Assembly: GCA_029260155.1 (NCBI GenBank)
Contig: JAJDDU010000468.1
Coordinates: 1 to 13,644 of the forward strand
DNA from: Phycisphaerae bacterium
Lineage (GTDB): Bacteria > Planctomycetota > Phycisphaerae > UBA1845
Direction: 5' to 3'
Length of the DNA stretch: 13,644 nt
Shown piece by piece: positions 1 to 8,250 of the stretch. Positions within the stretch are counted from its first letter, which is position 1; each line of letters begins with the position of its first letter. The position numbers were made by a program, and so were the translations under genes. The notes beneath the pieces were generated by a model, which made no database searches, was not told the origin of the DNA, and was given only the letters and a program-made list of their open reading frames with translations.

Positions 1-740
1 CAGAAACTGTAGTGGACCATCTTCTTGTCATAGGAGCCGGCAGGGAAAGCGCGCCCCATGGCCAGCTCGACGCCGATCTCTACGTTTAGTTCGAAGGTCT
101 TCTTGGTGTTCCACTTGCTCAACGATCGGTTGATCGATCCGCCGCGTCCCATGGACATCCAGGAGATGCCGGCGAAGTCCCCCTTGAGCAAAGGGCCCAG
201 GTCGATGACCGGATCGCCACCGGGCGACTTGGTCACGATGGGGACAGCCTTGCGAATGCGATCGGGGTAGGTGCGGCGCACGGCGTCGTTAACCGTCTTG
301 CTCTTATTGAACACGTAGCCGGAGTTGGGCTCGATGAGGAGTAGCTGCTTGTCCTGGACTTCCCACTTGACGACGCGCTCATCGAGCGGGAATCCTGTCA
401 TGGAGCCTCCGCCGGAGAAGCTGGTTGAGAGCATGAACTGCTCGCCGAGGAAAGCGGCTGGGATCTGACAGAGGAGCTTCTCGGAATTCTTGCCCTTGGT
501 GCCTGGCTTGTAGGACCAGAGCGTGAACAGCCCCTTCTTGGCGACCATGTCCTTGGTGACTTCGTCGAACTTGGGGAACCCGTCGCCCTTGTCATCGTCC
601 TTCTTGTCTGCTCCTGCGAGCGCCTTGGCCATCATCTCCGCGGGGAGGGCAAGATCGTCCGCTCCAGCGAGTACCGGATTCGGCAACAACGCGCATGCGA
701 TTGACGCGATCAACAAACACGACAGCATTCGAGTCAACAT
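1..740 (-). CDS. Secreted zinc-dependent metalloprotease, DUF5117-type N-terminal part (partial)
   Basis: The reading frame starts at ATG 740-738 and stays open to the window edge, giving 246 residues. The first 23-24 residues form a Sec-type signal peptide: MLTRM, a hydrophobic stretch to about residue 20, then VLA-GA as the likely cleavage site. A charged linker (KKDDDKGDG) follows. The next part resembles the DUF5117 region at the front of planctomycete and Bacteroidetes zinc-dependent metalloproteases. Recognisable pieces are KKGLFTLW, EKLLCQIPAAFLGEQFMLST, FPLDERVVKW, QLLLIEPNSGYV, AVRRTYPDR and VIDLGPLLKGDF, ending with SYDKKMVHYSF. In that family the HExxH catalytic domain lies further downstream, so the active site is outside this window. 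The product is predicted to be exported and to act in the periplasm or outside the cell. The family call is by recalled similarity. Signal peptide and frame are directly visible. Confidence 0.8.
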   Translation of the reverse strand, partial: MLTRMLSCLLIASIACALLPNPVLAGADDLALPAEMMAKALAGADKKDDDKGDGFPKFDEVTKDMVAKKGLFTLWSYKPGTKGKNSEKLLCQIPAAFLGEQFMLSTSFSGGGSMTGFPLDERVVKWEVQDKQLLLIEPNSGYVFNKSKTVNDAVRRTYPDRIRKAVPIVTKSPGGDPVIDLGPLLKGDFAGISWMSMGRGGSINRSLSKWNTKKTFELNVEIGVELAMGRAFPAGSYDKKMVHYSF

Positions 741-747
741 AGTGGTT

Positions 748-752
748 CTCCT
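748..752 (-). promoter_or_regulatory. Ribosome binding site of the metalloprotease gene
   Basis: On the minus strand the sequence AGGAG lies seven bases before ATG 740. This is a strong Shine-Dalgarno match with normal spacing. It fixes the start and agrees with the signal peptide that begins there. Confidence 0.75.
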
Positions 753-780
753 AAGCCAGAGTTCTGAATACGCGCACCAG

Positions 781-820
781 TTTACCGCATCCAGCCGGAC
801 GTGTTGTATGTTTCGGTAAA
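781..820. repeat. Inverted pair TTTACCG / CGGTAAA in a divergent intergenic region
   Basis: A perfect 7-bp inverted repeat (781-787 and 814-820, 26 bp apart) sits in the 225-bp gap between the divergent metalloprotease and kinase genes. It could be a two-site operator for a dimeric regulator, or the arms of a weak stem-loop. I see no convincing sigma-70 promoter, RNA gene or small ORF in the rest of 741-965. Confidence 0.3.
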
Positions 821-965
821 GAAATGTATCCGCCACCACAGTTTCCGCGATCCCCTCGTGATGCGATCAGTCGGTGTCAATTGATCGCCGGCGGCCACGG
901 CGGTAGTCTGTGGGCTGTGCCTCGGTTGATTGCCGACATACAAGTTCTTACGCACGTTGGCTCGA

Positions 966-3575
966 ATGGCATCTGACGATACGAGAATCACGCTCACACG
1001 GACTGCGGCTGCGTCGCCTCAAGCGGCGGAGGTGGTCATTCCGCGTGCGTTGGGCACTGTACAGCTCGTTCGCGAGATCGGGCGTGGCGGCATGGGGGTG
1101 GTTTATCTTGGCCGGGACACGATGTTGGGTCGGGATGTTGCTGTCAAATTCCTGCTCAATGCGGTGACGGGTCCGGACGACCCAGGGTTTGCGCGTTTTC
1201 TCGAAGGGGCCCGGGCGGCGGCGGACGTTCGTCACGGCGGGTTGAACACGATTTTCCAGGCCGACGTTGTCGAGGGCATCCCGTATCTCGTTTTGGACTA
1301 CATTGACGGTCTGACGCTCAGCGCCGTCGTCAGGAACGAAGGGGCGCTGAGCGTGCCCGCTTGCGCAGCCATCCTTGAGACGACTGCCTCTGCGGTTGGA
1401 GCGTTGCACGATCGCGGGATTCTGCATCGCGACATCAAGCCGGAGAACATTCTTCTCTCGTTTGAGGGCCAGGCGGTTGTCACTGATTTTGGCTTGGCGC
1501 ACGCGCGGGGCGCGTCACACGGGAACCGTATGGGCGGGACGCCTGCGTACATGGCCCCGGAGATGTTCGACGGCGTCGTCTCCGAGCGATCGGACGTGTA
1601 TGCGTTAGGCATTACGATGTTTGAAATGCTGACGGGCCAGCTGCCGTTTCGCGGGACGCTTGAGGAGGTTCGTAGCAAGCACGCCGCGGATCCGTTGCCG
1701 GATGCGCTGCTTGATGAGCGTGAGATCGACCGAGCCATTCGCGACATCCTCGAACGTGCTACGCACAAGAACCCGATGTATCGCCACAAGACGGCCGAGC
1801 ACTTTCTGCGTGCCCTGCGCGACGCCGTCGACCGCGAGCGCGTGGCCACCGCTAGCGATCTTTCCGTGCTGGCAGGGCGGCGCCTTGGCAAGTCGCCCGT
1901 TGGTGACGATACGCCGTCGCCGGCGTCCGGTTCCTCGTCCTATCACGAACAGATCGCGACTTTGGCGGCATCGAAGCGGGGCATGTGCGGGCCGGAACCG
2001 CGGGAATCCATTAGCGAACAGTGTGCGGACACATCGCAACCCAGCACGCTAACCGTTGATATCACCTGCATCGAATGTGGATACAACCTCAGAGGTATGT
2101 CTTCACTGACCAAGTGTCCTGAGTGCGGCACGTTCGTATGTGAGAGTCTCAAACCGGATCGCCTGCTGTTTTCTGACAAGCAGTGGTTTGCACGCGTCGT
2201 GCGCGGCGTCGGCATTGTGAGCACCGCCACCACCGCGTTTGTGGTTGTGACCCTGCTCGCCGCTTCGATTGGTGTATTCAGGGCTTGGGGTGTCGCCGCG
2301 AACGCCACTCGTACTCTTCCGGTCAATCCGATGATCCTGTTGAGATACGGGCTGTTCGCCTTGCTCGGTGTCGCCGGGATAGGGATGTATCTGGCTACGA
2401 CGGCGGAACCGGCCGGTGACCCCAAGAGACTCACGAAGATTATTCGGGTCGCAATACGGGCGTTCTTGTTGTTGGCGGCCGGTGCGATGGGCATCGCGAT
2501 ATTGCAACCACGCCGCGCTGCGACCGTCGGCGTGATTGCTGAGCTTGCGGCCTGCTTGCTGCTGGTTGAGTACGTCGCGACGCTGGTGCGACGTGTTCCT
2601 GACCGAAGGTTGGTCCCCGCGTCGCGCAATTGGCTGGTGTTGATTGGGCTGCTCTTTGTTGCATCGGGTCTACTGGCGGCCATGTGGATACTACCATCGC
2701 TTCGCCGAACTCTGTCGGCCGACGATTCGTGGTGGAGATTCTCCAGTGCCGCAAGTTTTGCTCTGGTGTTCGTCATGGGCGTTGCGACACCCTGGAAGTT
2801 GGCCCGGTACAGTCGTGCACTGAAGGGGGTCTCCAGGAGCTCTACGCCGCACGCTGCGATATTCCAACCTACGGATGGTCAGTCGATCCCGGCTGGGGCG
2901 ACGAGATCCGAAATGCGGACCGAGCAGGATGCCGACGACATTCTGCGCCTTGCGCACTGTCCGCAGTGCAACTACAATCTGGATCGCTTGCCGCGCAAGC
3001 ACCGTTGCCCGGAGTGCGGGTTTGCGTACGACGCGTCGATGTTCGTCGTGTACGGATGGGCGTCGCAACATCACTTACCGAACTTCAGGCGGATGTTTTT
3101 GGGCTCCCGGCGCGTGTGGATACAATTGTTGGGTGGCGCGTTCTATTGCTACATCACGTTTCGGGTCATTCGTAGCGGAAACTGGTCGACGCTCGTTGCA
3201 TTCGCACTCATCGGCCTCTCCGTGTACGCACAGTACGCCTTTCGACGAAGCAAGCAACGCGCGTTTGGCGGGGCCCTTCAACTTGCCTTCTCTTCGGAGG
3301 GGGCGAGCATTCGGCTTGGTCCCGGCGAGCCGCGATTCATTCCGTGGAAGAAGTTTCGGCGTCTCAAGTTACGTCGCGTCGAGAAGAACCGGTGGCGACT
3401 CTTGCTCAGCGCTCAGCGCATCAATCTTTTCCTGCCGTCTCGGGGCGGGCGCCGTAGTCCGTTTGGCAAGGCGATCGTTACGGCGGTGTTAGAGTGCGAC
3501 GACGCTCAAGCCGAGTGTCTTCGATGTGAGATTCAAAGACGGCTTGACGCTGCGGAGAAGGCCACGCTCGTATGA
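966..3575 (+). CDS. Membrane-bound Ser/Thr protein kinase with two zinc ribbons
   Basis: The protein has 869 residues from ATG 966. A TTG at 930 would add 12 residues but follows a stop codon directly; neither start has a clear ribosome site. Residues about 33-290 are a Hanks-type kinase with all key elements: glycine loop GRGGMGVV (39-46), lysine in VAVKF (61), HRDIKPEN with catalytic Asp156, DFG (174-176) and APE (197-199). After a linker comes zinc ribbon 1 (Cys368, 371, 384, 387; CIECGYNLRG and CPECG). About six hydrophobic segments follow (412-439, 457-477, 492-513, 521-541, 556-576, 591-610). Zinc ribbon 2 (Cys665, 668, 681, 684) is followed by two more segments (717-734, 740-758) and a basic, beta-rich tail (about 770-860) resembling bacterial PH-like domains. 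Even segment counts would place kinase, ribbons and tail in the cytoplasm (inference). No PASTA, WD40 or TPR sensor is visible. The substrate is unknown. Confidence 0.85.
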   Translation: MASDDTRITLTRTAAASPQAAEVVIPRALGTVQLVREIGRGGMGVVYLGRDTMLGRDVAVKFLLNAVTGPDDPGFARFLEGARAAADVRHGGLNTIFQADVVEGIPYLVLDYIDGLTLSAVVRNEGALSVPACAAILETTASAVGALHDRGILHRDIKPENILLSFEGQAVVTDFGLAHARGASHGNRMGGTPAYMAPEMFDGVVSERSDVYALGITMFEMLTGQLPFRGTLEEVRSKHAADPLPDALLDEREIDRAIRDILERATHKNPMYRHKTAEHFLRALRDAVDRERVATASDLSVLAGRRLGKSPVGDDTPSPASGSSSYHEQIATLAASKRGMCGPEPRESISEQCADTSQPSTLTVDITCIECGYNLRGMSSLTKCPECGTFVCESLKPDRLLFSDKQWFARVVRGVGIVSTATTAFVVVTLLAASIGVFRAWGVAANATRTLPVNPMILLRYGLFALLGVAGIGMYLATTAEPAGDPKRLTKIIRVAIRAFLLLAAGAMGIAILQPRRAATVGVIAELAACLLLVEYVATLVRRVPDRRLVPASRNWLVLIGLLFVASGLLAAMWILPSLRRTLSADDSWWRFSSAASFALVFVMGVATPWKLARYSRALKGVSRSSTPHAAIFQPTDGQSIPAGATRSEMRTEQDADDILRLAHCPQCNYNLDRLPRKHRCPECGFAYDASMFVVYGWASQHHLPNFRRMFLGSRRVWIQLLGGAFYCYITFRVIRSGNWSTLVAFALIGLSVYAQYAFRRSKQRAFGGALQLAFSSEGASIRLGPGEPRFIPWKKFRRLKLRRVEKNRWRLLLSAQRINLFLPSRGGRRSPFGKAIVTAVLECDDAQAECLRCEIQRRLDAAEKATLV

Positions 3576-3582
3576 ACGCGCA

Positions 3583-3608
3583 GTCGTCCGCCCTTCGCCT
3601 GCGGCGAC
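3583..3608. terminator. Possible hairpin between convergent genes
   Basis: The 56-bp gap between the two convergent stop codons contains GTCGTCCGC (3583-3591) facing GCGGCGAC (3601-3608). This gives an approximately 8-bp stem with one bulge and a 9-base loop. No T-tract follows on either strand, so it is not a classical intrinsic terminator. It may be a structural barrier between the converging transcripts or chance in GC-rich DNA. Confidence 0.2.
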
Positions 3609-3631
3609 GAACGGGCCACCCGAGCGTGTGG

Positions 3632-6600
3632 TTACGGGTGCTGTTTCGGATTCGGGGAGGCGGAGCACGCAATGAGCTCTCGCGTCGCATTCATACCGCG
3701 CGAATCGGCATCGCCGTCCCGGAGTTCTTCCGCCAGCTCAGCGAAGTCCTGGTGCAATCGCAGAAACACTTCGGCCACGTCGGGATCGAAGTGCGCCCCT
3801 GAAGACTCCCTGATGATCTCGACGGCTTTTGCGTGAGGGAAGGCCTCCTTGTAGGGCCTCTTCGACGTTAGGGCGTCGTAGACATCGGCCACGGCGGCGA
3901 TGCGCGCTTCGAGCGGAATCTCGTCGCCACGTGATCCTAGCGGGTAGCCGGTGCCGTCGAACCGTTCATGGTGGCCGTAGGCGATGTTCCGAGCCATCAC
4001 GAGGAAACTCGCTTCGGGCGCTCGTTCGATTACAGACTGCAGTGCGGCGGCGCCGACTTGCGCGTGTTGTTTCATCGCCGTGAACTCGGCGTCGGTGAGA
4101 GGGCCCGCCTTGAGCAAGATGGCATCCGAAACGGACACCTTTCCGATGTCGTGCAGAGGCATGGACTTTGCTAGATGCTCAAGAAACCTATCATTGATGG
4201 TTGCCGCGTGCCGCGATGATTTTCGAAGTTCACGGGCGAGCAGTAGTGCGAATTGCGTTACCCGTTCGAGGTGCTTGCCGGTGTCAGAATCGCGATGCTC
4301 CGCCAGCTTGGCGAGCCCGATGACGATGGCGGCATGTGCGTGCTCTCGTTCCTGTCCGGATTGGAATTGTTCGACAGCCGATGCGGTCATGTTGCAAACG
4401 AGATCGAGGTATTCGATTTCGTTCGTTTCGAACGGTCGTAGATCGTGCCGATCGGTGACATTCAAGACGCCGACTACTTTGTGAGGGACGGCAAGCGCCT
4501 TTGAAGCCAGTGGGACACTCGCAAAGCAGTCGGTTTCGTATCGGCCGATGCCGTCGATAAGGTCAGCTTGAGAATTGCACACCATTGGCTCACCCGATGC
4601 AAAGACCGCCCCTGCGATGGCGCTTCCCACTGGCACCAGGATCTTCGCCGCAAGTTGATCGTCGATGCCAATGGCGTTTGCGACGTACAGGTTTTTCCCT
4701 GTATCGTCTGGGAGCATGACCGACACGCGACGGCTTCTCATGAGCGCTGCGGTGGCAGTTGCTGTGTTTTCGACGATGGCATCGAGGCTCTCGGCAACGG
4801 CGAGCGAGCGAGAAAGGTCGAACAGGATGCTCATGGCGCGGGCCTGTTCACCCCTGACGTCATTGCTTCGGAGTAGGTCGGATTCGCCACGGCGAAGGCG
4901 ACACATGGCGCGCACGCGCAGCAGGAATTCGTCTCTCTGAATGGGCTTGGTGATGTACTCCCGAGCGCCGGCTTCGATACCTGCTCGCACATGCCGACTG
5001 TCCGACTTTCCGCTGACGATGATGACGGGAATGTCGCAGAGGCCCGGATCGACCTTGAGTCTTCGAGTACAATCGAGCCCGTTCATGTTCGGCATTGCGA
5101 CGTCCATCAGGATGACGTCGAGACGGACGTTCTTCGCCTTGGCCAACGCGTCGATCCCGTCGCACGCTTCGTGGACTCTGAATCCGTCCAGTTCCAGATA
5201 CCTGCGTAGCAATCGCCGAGCATCCGGATCGTCATCGACCACGAGCACGTTTCCGTTTCCGTCTTCCTGAATGGCTGATTCGTGTGATACCGACTTCTGC
5301 GCTGCGTCGGCGATGGGCGGGGAGCCGTGTCCTCCCGCAGAAGCCTTCAGCTGATGAGAGAGTTCCTCCAGCGCGCCATGATCCTGCTCGTCGATTGCGC
5401 TCTCGATCAGGGCGACTTTGTCCGGCAACTTGGAGACGAGCGTCTCCACCTGCTCGAGCATGTCGTCGCCGGCCAACTCGGTGATTGGCGCGTCGGGCGT
5501 GTTCTCCTCCGAGGGAGGCGTGGTTTTTCCATGCGAAATGTACGTTGCTATCAAGCGAATCAGTTCTGTCCGATCAACTGGTTTCGAGGCATAGTCGTCG
5601 CAGCCGGCCTTGATACACTCTTGCCGGTCACCGGCCATTGCGTGGGCGGTCAGAGCGATGATCGGTGCGGCATAACCTTGCTGCCGCAGCAGTCCGGTCG
5701 CTTCGAAGCCATCCAGGATGGGCATCTGCATGTCCATTAGGATGCAATCGAACGGTTTGCGTGCGTCACGCGCCGCCAGCGCGGCGTCGAGTGCGAGCTT
5801 GCCGTTTTCAACGACCGTCACGTGCGCGCCGGCTTTTCTTAACAGAAACGAGATGAGGCGCTGGTTGTCGGGACCGTCTTCCGCAAGAAGGATGCGGTGG
5901 CCTCGGAGGGTGGACGGGGAAAACGGTGCGACGGCGTTATCGACCTTGGACGGCACGACCTCTAGCTTGGGGTCTTCCAGCATTTTCACGCCGTTGAGCG
6001 AACCGGTGGGGACGCTGGCACGGAAGGTCGAACCGCCGCCGATGTCAGTTGCGACCACGGTGACGTCGCCTCCGAGCAACTCGGCGAACCGCCTGCTGAT
6101 GGCGAGGCCGAGGCCAGTGCCGCCGTACTCTCGCGTGATAGTGCTCTCGGCCTGCACGAACGGCTGGAACAGCCGGGCGGTCTGATCCTCGGTCATGCCG
6201 CGTCCCGTATCAATCACATCGAATTGCAGGCAGGGCTCGTGGCCGTCGTCGACGAATCGGGGGAGTAGGCGGACGGTTCCTGTCGTGGTGAACTTGATCG
6301 CGTTACCGACAAGGTTGATGAGAATCTGCCGCAGAAGTTGGGGGTCGCTTCGGATCGTCTCCGGGAATGTTCCGAGGTATTCGATGTTGAAAGCCAGTCC
6401 CTTGGCGTCGGCTCGGACACGCATCAGCGAGCCCACGTCGGCGATGAGTTTGCAGGGCTCGCAGCGGATCCGTTCCGCAGTCAGCTTACCCGCCTCGACC
6501 TTGGAAATGTCGAGGATAGCGTTGATGACGCCGAGTAGGTGCTCTCCGTTTCGTCGGATGGTGTGGATACAGTTCAACTTTTCCTGCACGGACTGGTCAA

Positions 6601-7843
6601 CGTCGAGCATGTTCTCAGCGAAACCGAGGATGGCTGTCATGGGGGTGCGGATCTCGTGACTCATGTTGGCGAGGAACTCGCTTTTGGACCGGTTCGCGGA
6701 CTCGGCGTCTTGCTTCGCGGCTTCAAGCTGCGCCATGGTCCGCTCCAATTCGACCACGGCGCGTTTTTCGCTCTGAAGTGCCTCGGCGGTAATCGCGCTG
6801 CTTTCGCGTAGCTCGGTCTCTGCCTGCTTGCGCTCGGTGATGTTCGTATCGGTGCCCACCATCCTCAGTGGCCTACCCGCACCATCGCGCGACACGACGC
6901 GTCCCCGATCCAGGTTCCACCGGTATTCGCCCGAGGCAGCGCGGAGCCTGTTCTCGCAATCGTAGGCGGGGGTGCTCCCGTCGAGGTGAGCGTTCAACGT
7001 TTCCATGCAGCGCGACTGGTCATCGGGATGGACGATACTCTCCCAAAAACTGATATGGGGTGGAACCTCGTCCCGTGTGTAGCCGAGCGACTGGATCCAA
7101 GAATCACTGTAACGCACCTCTCCGGTCACCACGTTCCAGTCCCACCCGCCGTCGCTGACGGCATCGAGGGTGAGCCTGAGGCGTTGCTCGCTCTCTTGCA
7201 ATTGCCGAACCAGCGGATCAGTGATTCGAAGGGTCAGCCCCACGCCGGCAAGTACGAGCAAGACCGTTACTCCACCGGCGATCAGCCCAGCCACCAAGAA
7301 CGGCGCGCGGACTTCCGCCAAGTCCGACTTTGCCACCACTCCCAAACCAAACCTCGCTACTGGGCAATATGCCGCGAGCACTCGTTCGCCACGGTAATCG
7401 AGCCCCAGAATCGTCCCTTCTTGGCCCAGCATTGCCCTGCGCATCGGCTCGGCCCATTCTGATGCCCACGGCACGGGATCGGGGTTGCGGCCTTCGCCGT
7501 GCCGGAGGGGGTGGAGGAAGACAATCTGGTCGCCAATACGCTGAGCAACGACGATTTCGAGCGTATCGTCGAACGCTGGAGTGTTGACGCGGGCGTCGGC
7601 GACGATGTTCGCCGTGTCAGCCAAAACTGATCCGCTGGGGTGGGCCGCCTGGTCATGCTGCTCGTCATGCTTGACAACGGCCTCCACGAGGCGTGCGTGC
7701 CCACTTGCAGTGGCCGCCAAGAGCTCCCGCCGCGCTTCAAAGTCAGTCCGATAGAGGATCGCTATGGTGACTGCGGCCGTGCAGAACATACCGCCCGCCA
7801 TCACGAGTACGGAAGAGATGACAATCCGCTTTCGGTCACTCAA
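3632..7843 (-). CDS. Hybrid sensor histidine kinase with internal phosphorelay and HD-GYP c-di-GMP phosphodiesterase output
   Basis: The protein has 1403 residues from TTG 7843, chosen because GGGGAG lies seven bases upstream and a short positive start (SDRKR) then leads into a membrane segment. The frame could extend to ATG 8023, but that addition looks non-coding. Order: TM1 (7-32); Cache-like extracytoplasmic sensor (33-180); TM2 (181-206); PAS (217-340); HisKA with His396 in SHEIRTP; HATPase (N-box Asn514, G1 DTGRGM at 545, G2 GGTGLGL at 574); receiver 1 (Glu655/Asp656, phospho-Asp704, Thr732, Lys754); Hpt with His830 in HQLKASAGGHG; receiver 2 (Asp914, Ser944, Lys966); GAF (about 1005-1160); HD-GYP (1170-1365) with His1191, HD 1231-1232, HHERFDGTGYP from 1291. 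All expected HD-GYP metal ligands appear present, so an active c-di-GMP hydrolase is inferred. The layout fits a His396-Asp704-His830-Asp914 relay inside one chain at the inner membrane. Such relays are commonly split over several proteins. Confidence 0.93.
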   Translation of the reverse strand: MSDRKRIVISSVLVMAGGMFCTAAVTIAILYRTDFEARRELLAATASGHARLVEAVVKHDEQHDQAAHPSGSVLADTANIVADARVNTPAFDDTLEIVVAQRIGDQIVFLHPLRHGEGRNPDPVPWASEWAEPMRRAMLGQEGTILGLDYRGERVLAAYCPVARFGLGVVAKSDLAEVRAPFLVAGLIAGGVTVLLVLAGVGLTLRITDPLVRQLQESEQRLRLTLDAVSDGGWDWNVVTGEVRYSDSWIQSLGYTRDEVPPHISFWESIVHPDDQSRCMETLNAHLDGSTPAYDCENRLRAASGEYRWNLDRGRVVSRDGAGRPLRMVGTDTNITERKQAETELRESSAITAEALQSEKRAVVELERTMAQLEAAKQDAESANRSKSEFLANMSHEIRTPMTAILGFAENMLDVDQSVQEKLNCIHTIRRNGEHLLGVINAILDISKVEAGKLTAERIRCEPCKLIADVGSLMRVRADAKGLAFNIEYLGTFPETIRSDPQLLRQILINLVGNAIKFTTTGTVRLLPRFVDDGHEPCLQFDVIDTGRGMTEDQTARLFQPFVQAESTITREYGGTGLGLAISRRFAELLGGDVTVVATDIGGGSTFRASVPTGSLNGVKMLEDPKLEVVPSKVDNAVAPFSPSTLRGHRILLAEDGPDNQRLISFLLRKAGAHVTVVENGKLALDAALAARDARKPFDCILMDMQMPILDGFEATGLLRQQGYAAPIIALTAHAMAGDRQECIKAGCDDYASKPVDRTELIRLIATYISHGKTTPPSEENTPDAPITELAGDDMLEQVETLVSKLPDKVALIESAIDEQDHGALEELSHQLKASAGGHGSPPIADAAQKSVSHESAIQEDGNGNVLVVDDDPDARRLLRRYLELDGFRVHEACDGIDALAKAKNVRLDVILMDVAMPNMNGLDCTRRLKVDPGLCDIPVIIVSGKSDSRHVRAGIEAGAREYITKPIQRDEFLLRVRAMCRLRRGESDLLRSNDVRGEQARAMSILFDLSRSLAVAESLDAIVENTATATAALMRSRRVSVMLPDDTGKNLYVANAIGIDDQLAAKILVPVGSAIAGAVFASGEPMVCNSQADLIDGIGRYETDCFASVPLASKALAVPHKVVGVLNVTDRHDLRPFETNEIEYLDLVCNMTASAVEQFQSGQEREHAHAAIVIGLAKLAEHRDSDTGKHLERVTQFALLLARELRKSSRHAATINDRFLEHLAKSMPLHDIGKVSVSDAILLKAGPLTDAEFTAMKQHAQVGAAALQSVIERAPEASFLVMARNIAYGHHERFDGTGYPLGSRGDEIPLEARIAAVADVYDALTSKRPYKEAFPHAKAVEIIRESSGAHFDPDVAEVFLRLHQDFAELAEELRDGDADSRGMNATRELIACSASPNPKQHP

Positions 7844-8043
7844 GATGACACTCCCCGTGCGCGATACCTCGGCTGCGATGAACTGTCGTCTTGCATGCGA
7901 CAGACCGTGTCTCGTGTCCGCATGGCCAGATTGGCGTCGAGCGGTGTATCTTGCGTGACAGTGACCCAGAGTGATCCGGTACGCCCCAGCAGACGGGCCT
8001 CGACGCCACAAAGCACCACGCACTGTTCTTCTTCAGCAGGCAA
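7840..8043 (-). CDS. Candidate 67-residue small protein, coupled to the sensor kinase gene
   Basis: A minus-strand frame of 67 residues begins at TTG 8043 and ends with a TGA whose last bases form TTGA with the sensor kinase start, a 4-base overlap typical of translational coupling. The frame is open 39 bases further upstream, to a TGA, but without an ATG or GTG. The predicted peptide has a balanced, protein-like composition (PAEEEQCVVLCGVEARLLG, then GSLWVTVTQDTPLDANLA, then MRTRDTVC) and a polar tail, unlike the Arg-rich products of the other frames here. Cysteines are at about 8, 12, 47. I do not recognise a family. There is no ribosome site before TTG 8043. Another frame (ATG 8102) precedes it and could be joined to it by a +1 shift. 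It may be a small regulator of the sensor, a coupling leader, or a chance frame. Confidence 0.4.
   Translation of the reverse strand: MPAEEEQCVVLCGVEARLLGRTGSLWVTVTQDTPLDANLAMRTRDTVCRMQDDSSSQPRYRARGVSS
7851..7856 (-). promoter_or_regulatory. Ribosome binding site deciding the TTG start of the sensor kinase
   Basis: On the minus strand GGGGAG lies seven bases before TTG 7843. It is the only good ribosome site near the beginning of the conserved part of the protein, and it selects a TTG rather than the far-upstream ATG at 8023. Confidence 0.6.
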
Positions 8044-8135
8044 ATCGGCATTAAAGCACGCGCGCTTGCTCTCGCCTCGCCGTCATGGTCTGAGATTGGC
8101 ATTCACCCGATAAAGTCGCCCCTCAAGTCACGGCG

Positions 8136-8169
8136 AGGCGCGATGAGGCGGGCGTGTTCCATCGCGCCT
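8136..8169. repeat. Perfect 10-bp inverted repeat in the region between the sensor kinase and guaB
   Basis: AGGCGCGATG (8136-8145) and CATCGCGCCT (8160-8169) are exact reverse complements with a 14-base loop. The DNA from 8044 to 8391 holds no gene I can support. This is its most conspicuous structure, and it lies upstream of both divergent genes. It could be an operator for a dimeric regulator or an RNA stem in a leader. No T-run follows, so it is not an intrinsic terminator. Confidence 0.5.
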
Positions 8170-8250
8170 GTCGCGGACGACACGATGCGGTTCCTCCCCA
8201 GAAAACGGGCCAGACTCTGGGCGCTGAATGCTAACAGAAGCCTAACCTGT

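Noticed and set aside
1943..2776. 277-residue minus-strand frame within the Ser/Thr kinase gene
   Set aside because: The plus-strand frame contains kinase, zinc-ribbon and membrane motifs. The antisense product has none.
3572..3802. Plus-strand 76-residue frame with ATG overlapping the kinase stop (ATGA)
   Set aside because: The overlap looks like coupling, but the frame lies mostly antisense to the HD-GYP end and has an Arg-rich, motif-free product.
7844..8023. Extension of the sensor kinase to ATG 8023 (60 more residues)
   Set aside because: The added residues are Arg/His-rich without structure. TTG 7843 has a ribosome site and starts a normal signal-anchor. It cannot be fully excluded.
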